Source: Lachnospiraceae bacterium
Lineage (GTDB): Bacteria; Bacillota; Clostridia; Lachnospirales; Lachnospiraceae
Reading direction: 5' to 3'
DNA: 64,000 nucleotides
NCBI GenBank assembly: GCA_910575255.1
Contig: CAJTEM010000021.1
Coordinates: 32,322 to 96,321, forward strand
Positions 17,545 through 27,741 of the stretch are shown here, piece after piece. Under the pieces are notes generated by a model. The model was not told where the DNA came from and made no database searches. It saw only the letters and a program-made list of their open reading frames with translations. The position numbers and the translations under genes were made by a program. Within the stretch, counting starts at the first letter, position 1. The number at the start of each line of letters is the position of its first letter.

Positions 17545-18590
17545 CAAAGAAAAAGATGTTTTTTTCGTCCAGACAGATTTTTATTCCCATAGCAGCGCTG
17601 ATTTTGCTGGCGTTGTTTAATCTGGCAGTGGACCCGTCCTTTTTTAAGATTACTCTGGGACATAACAGCGCGGGAGATCCGGTGCTGACAGGATATCTGA
17701 TGACAATTCTGGACTACGGTTCTGAGGTGGCCATCCTGGCTATCGGCATGACTCTGGTGACTGCGGCCTGCGGAGGGCAGGACATCAGTGTGGGAGCTGC
17801 CGTGGCTATCGCCGGTTCGGTGATTCTGCGGGTTCTGGTCGGGATCGGCGGGGACGGGACCTTGCAGGCGCCGATCCTGGTGGGATTTCTGGCGGCCTGT
17901 GTGGTTTCCATGTTGTTTGGAGCCTTTAACGGAGTGCTGGTGGCGATCTTTAAGATTCAGCCCATGGTTGCTACCCTGATTCTGTATACGGCGGGCCGAT
18001 CTATTGCTGCCTGGATTAACAATAATGAGCTGCCGATTGTGACAGATAAGACATTTACCTATTTTGGAGGATTTATACCGGGGATTCCCATTCCCACGCC
18101 GTTTTTCCTGGCTGTGGTGTGTATTCTTATCACGCTTCTGGTGCTGCGGTTTACGACCCTGGGGCTGTACACCCAGGCGGTGGGAATCAACTCCAGCTCT
18201 TCCCGGCTCAACGGCCTGAATCCGGAATTCATCAAGTTCTTAAGCTTTGTGATTCTTGGCCTGTGCGTGGCTGTGGTGGGCCTGATCAAGACCAGCCGTC
18301 TGTCTACCATCAACTACTCGGTCATCGCCAAGGATATTGAGATGGACGCCATTCTGGCAGTGGCTCTTGGCGGAAATGTGTTAAGCGGCGGTAAATTCAA
18401 CATTATGGCTTCGATCGTCGGGGCTTATGTGATTCAGTTTCTTACGACAACGCTTTATAAGTTTAATGTTTCTTCGGACGCTCTTCCGGCCTACAAGGCA
18501 GTGGTGGTCATCCTGCTGGTAGTGCTCAGTGCGCCGGCGGTGAAGGATAAGCTGATGAGTGTGATCAAAAAGCAGAAAGGGGTAGGGTGA
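17541..18590 (+). CDS. Pentose ABC transporter permease (CUT2) 1
   Basis: A 349-aa membrane protein of the BPD_transp_2 (RbsC/XylH/AraH) family with about ten hydrophobic segments. The conserved GMTLVTAACGGQDISVGA region is near the N-terminus and GGNVLSGGKFN near the C-terminus. It is coupled to the ATPase stop by ATGA. Two different permease genes in one CUT2 operon suggest a heterodimeric channel. Confidence 0.93.
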   Translation: MTKKKMFFSSRQIFIPIAALILLALFNLAVDPSFFKITLGHNSAGDPVLTGYLMTILDYGSEVAILAIGMTLVTAACGGQDISVGAAVAIAGSVILRVLVGIGGDGTLQAPILVGFLAACVVSMLFGAFNGVLVAIFKIQPMVATLILYTAGRSIAAWINNNELPIVTDKTFTYFGGFIPGIPIPTPFFLAVVCILITLLVLRFTTLGLYTQAVGINSSSSRLNGLNPEFIKFLSFVILGLCVAVVGLIKTSRLSTINYSVIAKDIEMDAILAVALGGNVLSGGKFNIMASIVGAYVIQFLTTTLYKFNVSSDALPAYKAVVVILLVVLSAPAVKDKLMSVIKKQKGVG

Positions 18591-18591
18591 T

Positions 18592-19647
18592 ATGTCGTTA
18601 TTAAAGAATAAAGACGGCGCTGCTTCGGCTAATGGCGCTGATCTGACGAAGAAGGCGAAGCTGACAGATACAAACCTGCTGCTTTTGATTACGGTGGCAG
18701 TGTTTCTTGTCATGTATCTGGGAGCGATGATTTTTCTGAAAAAGGGCTTTTTGAAGCCTCAGACCTTTTTTAATATTCTCAATGCCAATGCGGCTCTGAT
18801 CATTACTTCCTGCGGAATGAGCATTGTCATGATTACCGGGGGAATCGATATTTCTGTGGGCGGCGTGGTGGCTTTGGTCAGCATGAGCTGTGCCGTGTTT
18901 CTGGATTATCAGGGCGGAAATGTGTTTATGTCTCTGCTTCTGGCTCTTGGTATCGGGCTTTTGTTCGGGGTGGTTCAGGGGTATCTGGTGGCTTATCTGG
19001 ATATTCAGCCGTTTATTGTGTCTCTGGCGGGGATGTTCTTTGCCCGTGGTATGACGACCATTGTCCATACGGCGCCGTTTAATGTAGAGAATGAGGCGTT
19101 TGTGGCTCTGAAAGGAACCCGGGTGAATGTGCCGGGGCTTGGCACAGTGAATAAGCTGGGGAATTATGTCAATGCCTATGTGGAGATTGGCGTGATCGTG
19201 GCATTGCTTATCGTGGTGGTTCTGTTCTGCGTGCTTCGCTGGACCAAGCTGGGCCGTAGCTTTTATGCGGTGGGCGGTAACCGGCAGAGCGCTCTGATGC
19301 TGGGAATCAATGTGAAGCAGACCCGGTTTGTGGCCCATCTGCTGTGCGGGCTTCTGGCTGGTATCGGCGGGTATGTGTACTTTTTGCATGTGGGTTCCGG
19401 TTCCGCGTCTCATGCGACGGGCATGGAGATGAATGCCATCGCTTCTTCGATTATCGGAGGAACGCTTCTGACCGGCGGCGTGGGCAATATTTTCGGAACC
19501 TTTGTGGGCGTGCTGTCTTTGAGCACCATTCAGAATATTGTGTCCTCCATCGGGCTGGATCAGGCCTGGTGGACCGGGATTACGGTGGCGGCTATGCTCT
19601 GTGTATTTTTGATTGTACAGAGCGTGATTCTGGCCAGGAAGAAATGA
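18592..19647 (+). CDS. Pentose ABC transporter permease (CUT2) 2
   Basis: A 351-aa BPD_transp_2 family membrane protein that follows permease 1 after one base. Conserved landmarks are GMSIVMITGGIDISVGG, the GRSFYAVGGNRQSA loop and GGTLLTGGVGNIFGT. It pairs with the 17541 product in the membrane. Confidence 0.93.
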   Translation: MSLLKNKDGAASANGADLTKKAKLTDTNLLLLITVAVFLVMYLGAMIFLKKGFLKPQTFFNILNANAALIITSCGMSIVMITGGIDISVGGVVALVSMSCAVFLDYQGGNVFMSLLLALGIGLLFGVVQGYLVAYLDIQPFIVSLAGMFFARGMTTIVHTAPFNVENEAFVALKGTRVNVPGLGTVNKLGNYVNAYVEIGVIVALLIVVVLFCVLRWTKLGRSFYAVGGNRQSALMLGINVKQTRFVAHLLCGLLAGIGGYVYFLHVGSGSASHATGMEMNAIASSIIGGTLLTGGVGNIFGTFVGVLSLSTIQNIVSSIGLDQAWWTGITVAAMLCVFLIVQSVILARKK

Positions 19648-19764
19648 GTGGGGAGATCTGCCGGGAATATCGCCTTTGTGGCGAATTGCTTTCGGGAAAG
19701 CCTTTTCTGGAAAGATTGCTTTCAGGCGAATCCTTTCCGGCAGGCTGACAGTAAGAAATATGAG

Positions 19765-19854
19765 GTAACCGTTCGGACGACGGGAAATTGGACAGAAGTT
19801 TGTCTGGCGAGGACGGGCAGGAAGAGGCTGCCGGAACTGTTACTGAACGGTTAC
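19765..19854 (+). repeat. Perfect 10-bp inverted repeat in the araA leader
   Basis: GTAACCGTTC (19765-19774) and GAACGGTTAC (19845-19854) enclose 70 nt and end 27 nt before the araA start. It could be an mRNA stem or paired operator half-sites. Confidence 0.55.
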
Positions 19855-19881
19855 AATAATGAGAGGAGAATAGAAGAGAAA

Positions 19882-21381
19882 ATGTTGAAAATGAAGAAGT
19901 ATGAATTTTGGTTTTGTACTGGTTCTCAGGACTTGTACGGGGATGAGTGCCTGGCCCATGTGGCGGAGCATGCGCAGAGGATTGTGGAGGAGCTGAATAA
20001 GTCCGGAAGGCTTCCCTTTGAGGTGGTCTGGAAGCCTACCTTGATTACCAGTGAGCTGATTCGCAAGACCTTTCAGGAGGCGAATGGGGATGAAAACTGT
20101 GCCGGCGTGATCACCTGGATGCATACGTTTTCTCCGGCCAAGTCCTGGATTCTGGGGCTGCAGGAGTACAGAAAGCCGCTGCTGCATTTGCATACCCAGT
20201 TTAACCGGGAGATTCCCTATGATTCCATTGATATGGATTTTATGAATGAGAATCAGTCGGCTCACGGGGACCGGGAGTACGGCCATATTTTCAGCCGTCT
20301 GAATAAGGAGCGCAAGGTGGTGGTGGGCCACTGGTCAGACGAGGAGGTACAGGAAAAGATTGGTTCCTGGATGCGCACTGCAGTGGGCGTGGTGGAGAGC
20401 AGCCATGTCCGTGTGATGCGGATTGCGGATAATATGAGAAATGTGGCAGTCACAGAGGGCGACAAGGTGGAGGCCCAGATTCAGTTTGGCTGGGAAGTGG
20501 ATGCTTATCCGGTCAATGAGGCCGTGGAGGCGGTTGGCGCTGTGTCCGAGAGTGATGTGAATGCCCTGACAGATGAGTATTATGACAGGTATCAGATTCT
20601 GGCGGAGGGGCGCGATGCCGCAGAGTTCCGCCGTCATGTGGCGGTGCAGGCCGGGATTGAGATCGGTCTGGAGCGTTTCCTGGAGGAGAATCACTGCCAG
20701 GCTCTTGTGACGCATTTCGGTGATCTGGGCGGCCTGAAGCAGCTTCCGGGACTGGCGATTCAGAGATTGATGGAAAAAGGCTATGGCTTTGGCGCTGAGG
20801 GCGACTGGAAGACCGCAGCCATGGTCCGTCTGATGAAGATCATGACAGGCGGAATGAAAAATGCCAAGGGAACTTCCTTTATGGAGGATTATACTTATAA
20901 CCTGGTGGCAGGAAAAGAGGGAATCCTGGAAGCCCACATGCTGGAGGTATGTCCGACGATTGCGGACGGTCCTGTCAGTATTCGGGTGCAGCCGCTGTCT
21001 ATGGGCGACCGTGAGGACCCGGCCCGGCTGGTATTTACAGCCAAGGAAGGTCCGGGAGTTGCCACTTCCCTGATTGACTTGGGAGACCGTTTCCGCCTGA
21101 TTATCAATAATGTGAATTGTAAGAAGACGGAGAAGCCCATGCCGAAGCTGCCGGTAGCCACTTCCTTCTGGACTCCGGAGCCGAATCTGAAGGTGGGGGC
21201 GGAGGCCTGGATTCTGGCAGGCGGAGCGCACCATACGGCATTTTCCTATGACCTGACTGCAGAGCAGATGGGCGACTGGGCTGAGGCCATGGGGATTGAG
21301 GCGGTGTATATTGATAAGGATACCACCATCCGTCAGCTGAAAAATGAGCTGCGCTGGAATTCTGTTGCTTACAGAAAATAA
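19882..21381 (+). CDS. araA: L-arabinose isomerase
   Basis: A 499-aa enzyme converting L-arabinose to L-ribulose in the cytoplasm. The N-terminus (YEFWFCTGSQDLYGDE) and the body with metal-binding residues are typical of AraA (QFNREIPYDSIDMDFMNENQ, GEGDW-like region AEGDWKTAAMVRLMK, and the TSFMEDYTYN motif). Length matches the family (about 495-500). ATG 19882 is chosen over an in-frame extension back to the permease stop; 19891 is an alternative. It heads the catabolic block araA-aldolase-transketolase-kinase-araD. Confidence 0.96.
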   Translation: MLKMKKYEFWFCTGSQDLYGDECLAHVAEHAQRIVEELNKSGRLPFEVVWKPTLITSELIRKTFQEANGDENCAGVITWMHTFSPAKSWILGLQEYRKPLLHLHTQFNREIPYDSIDMDFMNENQSAHGDREYGHIFSRLNKERKVVVGHWSDEEVQEKIGSWMRTAVGVVESSHVRVMRIADNMRNVAVTEGDKVEAQIQFGWEVDAYPVNEAVEAVGAVSESDVNALTDEYYDRYQILAEGRDAAEFRRHVAVQAGIEIGLERFLEENHCQALVTHFGDLGGLKQLPGLAIQRLMEKGYGFGAEGDWKTAAMVRLMKIMTGGMKNAKGTSFMEDYTYNLVAGKEGILEAHMLEVCPTIADGPVSIRVQPLSMGDREDPARLVFTAKEGPGVATSLIDLGDRFRLIINNVNCKKTEKPMPKLPVATSFWTPEPNLKVGAEAWILAGGAHHTAFSYDLTAEQMGDWAEAMGIEAVYIDKDTTIRQLKNELRWNSVAYRK

Positions 21382-21424
21382 GGATGGACTTTCTGACCAC
21401 TGAAAAGGAAGGAGACAAAATAAA

Positions 21425-22078
21425 ATGAGATTTTTTGTGGATACGGCAAAGGTTGAGGACATCAGGAAAGCCAATGATATGGGAGTGATTTGCGGTGTGA
21501 CCACGAATCCTTCTCTGATTGCAAAGGAGGGGCGTGATTTTCAGGAGGTGATCCGGGAGATTACAGAGATTGTTGACGGCCCTGTCAGCGGCGAGGTGAA
21601 GGCTACCACCACGGACGCAGAGGGTATGATTGCTGAGGGCCGGGAGATCGCGGCTATTCATAAGAATATGGTGGTGAAGATTCCCATGACCGTGGAGGGG
21701 CTGAAGGCGGTAAAGGTTCTGGCCGCAGAGGGAATTAAGACCAATGTGACTCTGGTGTTCTCGGCCAATCAGGCGCTTCTGGCGGCCCGGGCCGGCGCGA
21801 CCTATGTCTCTCCCTTCCTGGGCCGGCTGGATGATATCAGCGTCCGGGGCGTGGATCTGATTCGGGAGATCGCAGAGATTTTCCAGGTATCGGACATTGA
21901 TACCCAGATTATTGCGGCCAGCGTGCGCAATCCGATTCATGTGACAGACTGTGCTCTGGCAGGGGCGGATATTGCCACGGTTCCTTACAGCGTGATTGAG
22001 CAGATGACGAAACATCCGCTGACGGATATCGGGATTGCCAAGTTCCAGAAGGATTATGAGGCGGTGTTTGGGAAGTAA
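21425..22078 (+). CDS. fsa: Transaldolase / fructose-6-phosphate aldolase family protein
   Basis: A 217-aa protein of the small transaldolase (TalC/FSA) family. It has the N-terminal MRFFVDTA motif, the TNPSLI segment, and the Schiff-base lysine in NMVVKIPMT followed by [16 protein letters not shown] and [12 protein letters not shown]. Beside split transketolase it most likely acts as transaldolase in the pentose phosphate pathway rather than as a free aldolase, but sequence alone cannot separate the two activities. RBS AAGGAGACAAAATAAA lies just upstream. Confidence 0.92.
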   Translation: MRFFVDTAKVEDIRKANDMGVICGVTTNPSLIAKEGRDFQEVIREITEIVDGPVSGEVKATTTDAEGMIAEGREIAAIHKNMVVKIPMTVEGLKAVKVLAAEGIKTNVTLVFSANQALLAARAGATYVSPFLGRLDDISVRGVDLIREIAEIFQVSDIDTQIIAASVRNPIHVTDCALAGADIATVPYSVIEQMTKHPLTDIGIAKFQKDYEAVFGK

Positions 22079-22192
22079 TCGTCTGGGTGACAAGTTGACG
22101 GGAGATCAGACTTGCGGCGAGGCATTGGTCAGATGGCTGCGGGAGTGCGGCATTTGATCAGTTGACCGCAGTAATTGAAGGAGGCGTTTGTT

Positions 22193-23032
22193 TTGGATAA
22201 GCTCAGATTGCAGCAGATTGCCAATGAAGTGAGAAAGGGAATCATCGAGGGGGTTCATTCGGCCAAGGCGGGACACCCGGGCGGTTCTTTGTCAGCGGCA
22301 GATGTATTTACCTATCTTTATTTTGAAGAGATGAATATCGATCCGAAAGAGCCGGTGATGGAGGAGCGGGATCGTTTTGTGCTGTCTAAGGGGCACAACG
22401 CTCCTGGCTTTTATTCCGTGCTGGCTCAGAGAGGATTTTTTCCGGTGGAGGATTTGAAGACGCTGCGCCATACGGGTTCTTATCTTCAGGGCCATCCGGA
22501 CATGAAGCATATTCCGGGAGTGGATATGTCCAGCGGCTCCCTGGGGCAGGGAATCTCGGCGGCTGTGGGAATGGCGTTGTCCGCCAAGATGGATAACCGC
22601 TCTTACCGGGTCTATACCCTTTTGGGAGACGGGGAACTGGAGGAAGGCCAGGTGTGGGAGGCGGCGATGTTTGCCGGCCATCGGAAACTGGATAATCTGG
22701 TGGTGATTGTGGACAACAACGGGTTGCAGATTGACGGCAGGATTGAGGATGTGTGTTCTCCTTATCCCATTGACCGGAAGTTTGAGGCATTTAATTTTCA
22801 TGTCATCCGGGTGGCGGACGGAAATGATTTTGACCAGCTGAAGGCGGCCTTTGACGAGGCGAGAAATACGAAGGGCATGCCCACGGCTATCGTGATGAAG
22901 ACAGTCAAGGGCAAAGGAGTTTCCTATATGGAGAACAATGTAAGCTGGCACGGCAAGGCGCCCAATGACGAGGAATATGCAGTGGCTATGGAAGAGCTGG
23001 AGAAGGCAGGTGAGGCGTTATGTCAGAGGTAA
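22193..23032 (+). CDS. Transketolase, N-terminal subunit
   Basis: A 279-aa subunit carrying the thiamine-diphosphate domain (GHPGGSLSAADVFTYLYF, GDGELEEGQVWEAAMFA and the NNGLQ metal-binding region). The start is TTG 22193, supported by AAGGAGG eight bases upstream. It overlaps the C-terminal subunit gene by 13 nt. Together they form the split transketolase common in clostridia and archaea, moving two-carbon units between sugar phosphates made from arabinose. Confidence 0.94.
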   Translation: MDKLRLQQIANEVRKGIIEGVHSAKAGHPGGSLSAADVFTYLYFEEMNIDPKEPVMEERDRFVLSKGHNAPGFYSVLAQRGFFPVEDLKTLRHTGSYLQGHPDMKHIPGVDMSSGSLGQGISAAVGMALSAKMDNRSYRVYTLLGDGELEEGQVWEAAMFAGHRKLDNLVVIVDNNGLQIDGRIEDVCSPYPIDRKFEAFNFHVIRVADGNDFDQLKAAFDEARNTKGMPTAIVMKTVKGKGVSYMENNVSWHGKAPNDEEYAVAMEELEKAGEALCQR

Positions 23033-23967
23033 AGAAGATTGCCACCAGGGAAAGCTATGGCAACGCTTTGGTGGAGCTGGGAGAGAAATTCGAAAATGTG
23101 GTGGTGCTGGACGCGGATCTGGCCAATGCCACCAAGACGGATAAGTTTAAAAAGGCATTTCCCGAAAGGCATATTGACTGTGGGATTGCGGAGGGCAATA
23201 TGATGGGAATCGCCGCGGGTCTGTCCACCACCGGAAAGGTGCCCTTTGCCAGCACCTTTGCCATGTTTGCGGCGGGGCGGGCCTTTGAGCAGGTGAGGAA
23301 TTCCATCGGCTATCCTCATCTGAATGTGAAAATCGGCGCCACCCATGCAGGAATCTCCGTGGGAGAGGACGGCGCCACCCATCAGTGCAATGAGGATCTG
23401 GCTTTGATGCGTGCCATACCGGGGATGGTTGTGATCAATCCTTCGGACGACGTGGAGGCGCGGGCTGCGGTGAAGGCTGCGTATTTCCATGAAGGGCCGG
23501 TGTATCTGCGGTTCGGGCGTCTGGCGGTTCCGGTGATTAATGATTATCCGGATTATTGCTTTGAAGTCGGCAAGGGCGTGAAGCTTCGGGAGGGTTCGGA
23601 TGTGACCGTGATCGCCACCGGGCTTTGTGTCAGCCACGCCCTGGAAGCGGCAGAAAGGCTGGCTGCAGAAGGAATCGAGGCTCAGGTGATCAATATCCAT
23701 ACCATCAAACCTCTGGATGAGGAGCTGGTGATAAAGGCGGCGAGAGAGACCGGTAAGGTCGTGACCGTGGAGGAGCATTCGGTGATCGGCGGGCTGGGAA
23801 GTGCTGTGTGCGACGTGCTTTGCGGCCAGGGAGTCGGAAAGGTGAGAAAGCTGGGGATTCAGGACGTGTTTGGCGAGTCCGGCCCAGCAGCGGAGTTGAT
23901 CCACAAATATGGCCTGGACGGGGAAGGGATTTACCGTCAGGTGAAGGAGTTTGTGGAGGCGGATTGA
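23020..23967 (+). CDS. Transketolase, C-terminal subunit
   Basis: A 315-aa subunit with the pyrimidine-binding domain (residues 1-165; DADLANATKT, HIDCGIAEGNMMGIAAGL, GATHAGISVGEDGATHQ) and the C-terminal transketolase domain (DVTVIATG, VVTVEEHSVIGGLG). Its start lies inside the end of the N-terminal subunit gene, so the two are coupled and should be made in equal amounts. Confidence 0.95.
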   Translation: MSEVKKIATRESYGNALVELGEKFENVVVLDADLANATKTDKFKKAFPERHIDCGIAEGNMMGIAAGLSTTGKVPFASTFAMFAAGRAFEQVRNSIGYPHLNVKIGATHAGISVGEDGATHQCNEDLALMRAIPGMVVINPSDDVEARAAVKAAYFHEGPVYLRFGRLAVPVINDYPDYCFEVGKGVKLREGSDVTVIATGLCVSHALEAAERLAAEGIEAQVINIHTIKPLDEELVIKAARETGKVVTVEEHSVIGGLGSAVCDVLCGQGVGKVRKLGIQDVFGESGPAAELIHKYGLDGEGIYRQVKEFVEAD

Positions 23968-24000
23968 CCGTGAACTTCGGAGAGTGAAGGGAGGACAATA

Positions 24001-25593
24001 ATGGGTTCGGCAAAGAATTGTATTGAAAGCGGGAAGGCAGTCCTGGGGATTGAGTTTGGTTCCACGAGAATCAAAGCAGTTTTGATTGATGAAAAGCATA
24101 CTCCGATTGCTTCGGGGAGTCATGAATGGGAGAACCGGCTGGAGAACGGGTTCTGGACTTATTCTCTGGAGGATATCTGGGACGGCTTGAGGGACTGCTA
24201 CCGCAGTCTGCTGCAGGACGTCCGTTCCCGGTATGGGACGGGAATTCGCAGACTGGGAGCGATCGGTTTTTCTGCCATGATGCATGGCTACATGGCGTTT
24301 GATAAGGAAGGGGAGCTGCTGGTGCCTTTCAGGACCTGGCGCAACGGGACTACAGGACCGGCCGCGGAGGCGCTGACAGAACTGTTCCGGTATAATATTC
24401 CTCAGCGGTGGAGTATTTCCCATCTCTACCAGGCGATTCTGAACAAGGAGGAGCATGTAAAAAACATTGCTTTTCTGACAACCCTGGCAGGATATATTCA
24501 CTGGAAGGTGTCCGGGGAAAAGGTTCTTGGTATCGGGGATGCTTCGGGAATGTTTCCCATTGATACCGAAAGAAAGACCTATGATCCGGTGATGACGGAG
24601 CGGTTTTGCAGCCTGGCAGAAGTGAAGGCCTGTGGCTGGAAGCTGGAGGCGATTCTGCCAAAGATCTGTCTGGCAGGTGAGGAGGCCGGCGTCCTGACGG
24701 AGGAAGGCGCCAGAATGATCGATGAGAGCGGAGAGCTTCAGGCAGGAATTCCCCTGTGTCCGCCGGAGGGAGACGCGGGAACGGGCATGGCAGCCACCAA
24801 TAGTGTGGCGGTGGGCACGGGAAATGTGTCTGCCGGGACTTCAGCCTTTGTGATGGTGGTGTTGGATAAGCTGCCGAAAAAGGTTCATCCGGAGATTGAC
24901 CTGGTGACAACGCCGGACGGCAGTCTGGTGGGCATGGTCCATGCCAACAACTGTACCTCGGATCTGAATGCCTGGGTGGGATTGTTTGCAGAGGTTCTGG
25001 AAAGCTTTGCCCTGAAAACAGACATCAGCCATCTGTATTCTGTGCTCTACAACAAGGGGCTGGAGGGTGAAGGCGACTGCGGTGGCGTGCTTTCCTATGG
25101 ATTTTTGTCCGGGGAGAACATTGTTCAGGTTGCCGAGGGGCGGCCGATGACGGTACATACGCCAAAGAGCCGCTTTACTCTGGCGAATTTCATGCGTTCT
25201 CATCTCTATGGGGCAGTGGGTGCTTTAAAGCTGGGCATGGACATTCTCACCAGGGAGGAGCAGGTGAAGGTGGAGCAGATCTACGGCCACGGCGGTTTCT
25301 TTAAGACTCCGGTGGTGGGACAGAGAATCATGGCTGCGGCTATGGGAACGCCGGTGACGGTTATGGAGACGGCTGGGGAAGGCGGTGCCTGGGGGATTGC
25401 CCTTCTGGCGGCCTACCGGATCGGGAAAGAAAAGGGACAGTCTCTGGCAGATTATCTGGCAGGGAAGGTCTTTGCGGGAAGCGCCGGAAAGAGAATGGAG
25501 CCTCTTGATGAGGATTTGCAGGGATTTGAGAGCTATATGGAAGGCTTTAAGGCCGGACTGGATGTGGAGAGGCTGGCAGGGAAGCTGCTGTAG
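24001..25593 (+). CDS. FGGY-family carbohydrate kinase, probable L-ribulokinase
   Basis: A 530-aa cytoplasmic sugar kinase with the FGGY N-domain ([18 protein letters not shown] phosphate loop; [13 protein letters not shown]) and the C-domain with ATP loop ([32 protein letters not shown]). It is flanked by araA and araD, and no other kinase is present in the locus, so ribulose is the expected substrate. It is not like classical AraB. It more resembles the non-orthologous AraK kinase described in clostridia, a link I infer from context. Xylulokinase activity is the alternative. Confidence 0.88.
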   Translation: MGSAKNCIESGKAVLGIEFGSTRIKAVLIDEKHTPIASGSHEWENRLENGFWTYSLEDIWDGLRDCYRSLLQDVRSRYGTGIRRLGAIGFSAMMHGYMAFDKEGELLVPFRTWRNGTTGPAAEALTELFRYNIPQRWSISHLYQAILNKEEHVKNIAFLTTLAGYIHWKVSGEKVLGIGDASGMFPIDTERKTYDPVMTERFCSLAEVKACGWKLEAILPKICLAGEEAGVLTEEGARMIDESGELQAGIPLCPPEGDAGTGMAATNSVAVGTGNVSAGTSAFVMVVLDKLPKKVHPEIDLVTTPDGSLVGMVHANNCTSDLNAWVGLFAEVLESFALKTDISHLYSVLYNKGLEGEGDCGGVLSYGFLSGENIVQVAEGRPMTVHTPKSRFTLANFMRSHLYGAVGALKLGMDILTREEQVKVEQIYGHGGFFKTPVVGQRIMAAAMGTPVTVMETAGEGGAWGIALLAAYRIGKEKGQSLADYLAGKVFAGSAGKRMEPLDEDLQGFESYMEGFKAGLDVERLAGKLL

Positions 25594-25605
25594 GGGGTGA
25601 ATGAA

Positions 25606-26295
25606 ATGTTGGAGAATTTAAAGCAGATTGTTTATGAGGCGAACATGGATCTTCCCAAATACGGGCTGGTTACCTTTACTTGGGGAAATGTAAGTGCCAT
25701 AGACCGGAAAAGCGGATATTTTGTGATTAAACCCAGCGGCGTGCCCTATGAGAGCCTGAGGCCGGAGGACATGGTGGTGATGGATCTGGAGGGGAACCGT
25801 GTGGAGGGAAGCTTAAATCCCTCCTCGGACACGGCCACTCACTGTGAGCTGTACAAGGCGTTTCCTGCCATCGGAGGTGTGGTACATACCCATTCTTCCT
25901 GGGCCACCAGCTGGGCTCAGGCCGGCAGAGAGATCCCCTGTTATGGAACTACCCATGCGGATTATATCTATGGCCCGGTTCCCTGTGTGCGGAATCTGAC
26001 CAGGGAGGAGCTGGAGGACTATGAGGTCAATACCGGAAAGCTGATTGTGGAATGCTTTCAGACCCTGGATGTGGAGGCTGTTCCCTGTGTGCTTTGCAAG
26101 AATCACGGGCCTTTTGCCTGGGGAAAGGACGCGAAGGAGGCTGTCCACAACGCAGTGGTCTTGGAGGAGGTTGCCAGGATGGCGGCCCGGTGCGAGAATC
26201 TGAATCCGCAGGTTGTCCCGGCGCCGCAGGAGCTGCAGGACAAGCATTATTTCCGGAAGCATGGGGCCAATGCCTATTATGGGCAGGGCAAATAA
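25606..26295 (+). CDS. araD: L-ribulose-5-phosphate 4-epimerase
   Basis: A 229-aa class II aldolase-family epimerase producing D-xylulose 5-phosphate. Visible are the [12 protein letters not shown] substrate loop, the zinc histidines in [14 protein letters not shown] and the HGPFAWG motif. ATG 25606 is preferred, with AGGGGG eight bases upstream; GTG 25597 is in frame. It is the last gene of the arabinose operon and is followed by a terminator. Confidence 0.95.
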   Translation: MLENLKQIVYEANMDLPKYGLVTFTWGNVSAIDRKSGYFVIKPSGVPYESLRPEDMVVMDLEGNRVEGSLNPSSDTATHCELYKAFPAIGGVVHTHSSWATSWAQAGREIPCYGTTHADYIYGPVPCVRNLTREELEDYEVNTGKLIVECFQTLDVEAVPCVLCKNHGPFAWGKDAKEAVHNAVVLEEVARMAARCENLNPQVVPAPQELQDKHYFRKHGANAYYGQGK

Positions 26296-26338
26296 GATGG
26301 CAAAGGCCAGAGAGAAAAAGCTGTTTGCATGAAGAAGA

Positions 26339-26370
26339 GGCGGGAATCCCGTAAGGGGCCCGCCCTTTTT
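26339..26370 (+). terminator. Rho-independent terminator of the arabinose operon
   Basis: GGCGGG (26339-26344) pairs with CCCGCC (26359-26364), with an inner TCCC/GGGG stem, then a T run. Confidence 0.85.
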
Positions 26371-26448
26371 AGTACGTCCGTTTCAGAGCAGGTTGGATTT
26401 CCGATTTTTCCAACAGGCGATCTCAACAGACAGTAACAGAATTTGGAA

Positions 26449-26477
26449 GTATAAACCTCTCGTTTTTCGTAAATCAT
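26449..26477 (+). promoter_or_regulatory. Possible SigF-type promoter of sigG
   Basis: GTATA (26449-26453) is followed after about 14 nt by CGTAAATCAT. This loosely resembles the forespore SigF/SigG pattern (GYATA ... GGnnAnAnT) expected ahead of sigG. The -10 match is weak. Confidence 0.3.
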
Positions 26478-26512
26478 TTTCATGAAAGATCTCATTTGCG
26501 GAGGTATATACT

Positions 26513-27289
26513 ATGGCTGGTTATAAGGTTGAGATTTGCGGAGTCAATACGGCAAAGCTCCCGCTTTTGACAAACGAGGAAAAGGACAGGCTTTTCCGGC
26601 GGATCCTGGATGGCGATATGGAGGCCAGAGAACAGTATATCAAAGGGAATTTGCGTCTGGTCCTCAGTGTCATACAGCGTTTCTCCGGCAGCAATGAAAA
26701 TGTAGATGACCTGTTCCAGATAGGCTGCATCGGCCTCATTAAAGCCATTGATAATTTTGACATTACTCAGAATGTCCGTTTTTCTACTTATGCGGTGCCC
26801 ATGATTATGGGCGAGGTACGGCGTTATCTGCGGGATAATAATTCTATCCGGGTCAGCCGTTCTCTTCGGGATACTGCCTATAAGGCCATCTATGCCAAGG
26901 AAGGCCTGATGCGGAAAAATGCCAAGGAGCCTACCCTGATGGAAATTGCCGATGAGATCGGAATCAGCAAGGAAGAAATCACCTATGCATTGGATGCCAT
27001 CCAGAGCCCGGTCAGTCTCTATGAACCGATCTACACGGACGGCGGCGATCCTCTCTATGTCATGGATCAGATCAGTGACAAGAAAAACCTGGAAGAAAAC
27101 TGGGTAGAGGAAATCTCCCTGAGAGAGGCCATGGACCGGCTTCCCAAACGGGAACGTCATATCATTGATCTGCGGTTTTTCGAGGGAAAAACCCAGACCG
27201 AAGTGGCAGAGGAGATCCATATCAGCCAGGCACAGGTGTCACGGCTGGAAAAGAATGCTTTGAAAAGCATGAGAAATTATCTGAATTGA
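26513..27289 (+). CDS. sigG: RNA polymerase sporulation sigma factor SigG
   Basis: A 258-aa late-forespore sigma factor. The N-terminus (YKVEICGVNTAKLPLL) is the hallmark of SigG. Region 2 (NLRLVLSVIQRF, DDLFQIGCIGLIKAIDNFD, FSTYAVPMIMGEVRRYLRDNN), region 3 and region 4 HTH (TQTEVAEEIHISQAQVSRLEKNAL) are intact. It shows the host is a spore-former. The usual spoIIGA-sigE neighbours are not beside it here. GGAGG lies upstream of the ATG. Confidence 0.96.
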   Translation: MAGYKVEICGVNTAKLPLLTNEEKDRLFRRILDGDMEAREQYIKGNLRLVLSVIQRFSGSNENVDDLFQIGCIGLIKAIDNFDITQNVRFSTYAVPMIMGEVRRYLRDNNSIRVSRSLRDTAYKAIYAKEGLMRKNAKEPTLMEIADEIGISKEEITYALDAIQSPVSLYEPIYTDGGDPLYVMDQISDKKNLEENWVEEISLREAMDRLPKRERHIIDLRFFEGKTQTEVAEEIHISQAQVSRLEKNALKSMRNYLN

Positions 27290-27305
27290 TACTACAAAGG
27301 AATCC

Positions 27306-27340
27306 AGGGCAGGAAGCGGCAGCGGCTTTCTGCCCTGTTT
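27306..27340 (+). terminator. Rho-independent terminator after sigG
   Basis: AGGGCAGGAAGC (27306-27317) pairs with GCTTTCTGCCCT (27325-27336), with one wobble, then GTTTG. Confidence 0.65.
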
Positions 27341-27363
27341 GTCGGGCAGGAAGCAGCACCGGT

Positions 27364-27722
27364 TCAGAAGGAACCAGGCATCAGAGAATGGGTATAAAAG
27401 TAGTGAAGCTGCTGTGTGAAATTAAAGCCCGTGCTGTCATTGACCGGATCCACGCCGAAAAGCTGCCGGTAGCGGTTGAGCCAGTTGATCAGGGTATTCC
27501 GGTGAAGGTACAGATCCTTTGCACTGGAGGAAATATTCATGTTGTTTTTCAGAAGCGTGCCTAAAATACGGGAAAAGGAATCCCACTCCCTGTTAGACAG
27601 AATCTCGGCAAATACACTGAAAATCATAGTGCTTTCGTCCATATCGATCTGACTTTGAATATATTCAAATACAAAATCATAAAAGAAATAAACTCTCGTT
27701 TCCTGTTTTTCCCTTACATCCA
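27364..27722 (-). pseudogene. C-terminal remnant of a CdaR/PucR-type regulator
   Basis: The minus-strand frame keeps only about 110 residues resembling the end of a CdaR-family regulator. It has a helical segment and the C-terminal HTH (LLKNNMNISSSAKDLYLHRN, then TLINWLNRYRQLFG). The N-terminal ligand-binding part is gone and the frame runs into unrelated sequence from the DctM remnant near 27722. A truncated gene is the simplest reading. Confidence 0.55.
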
Positions 27723-27741
27723 CGCAATGGTTGCAGACCCA

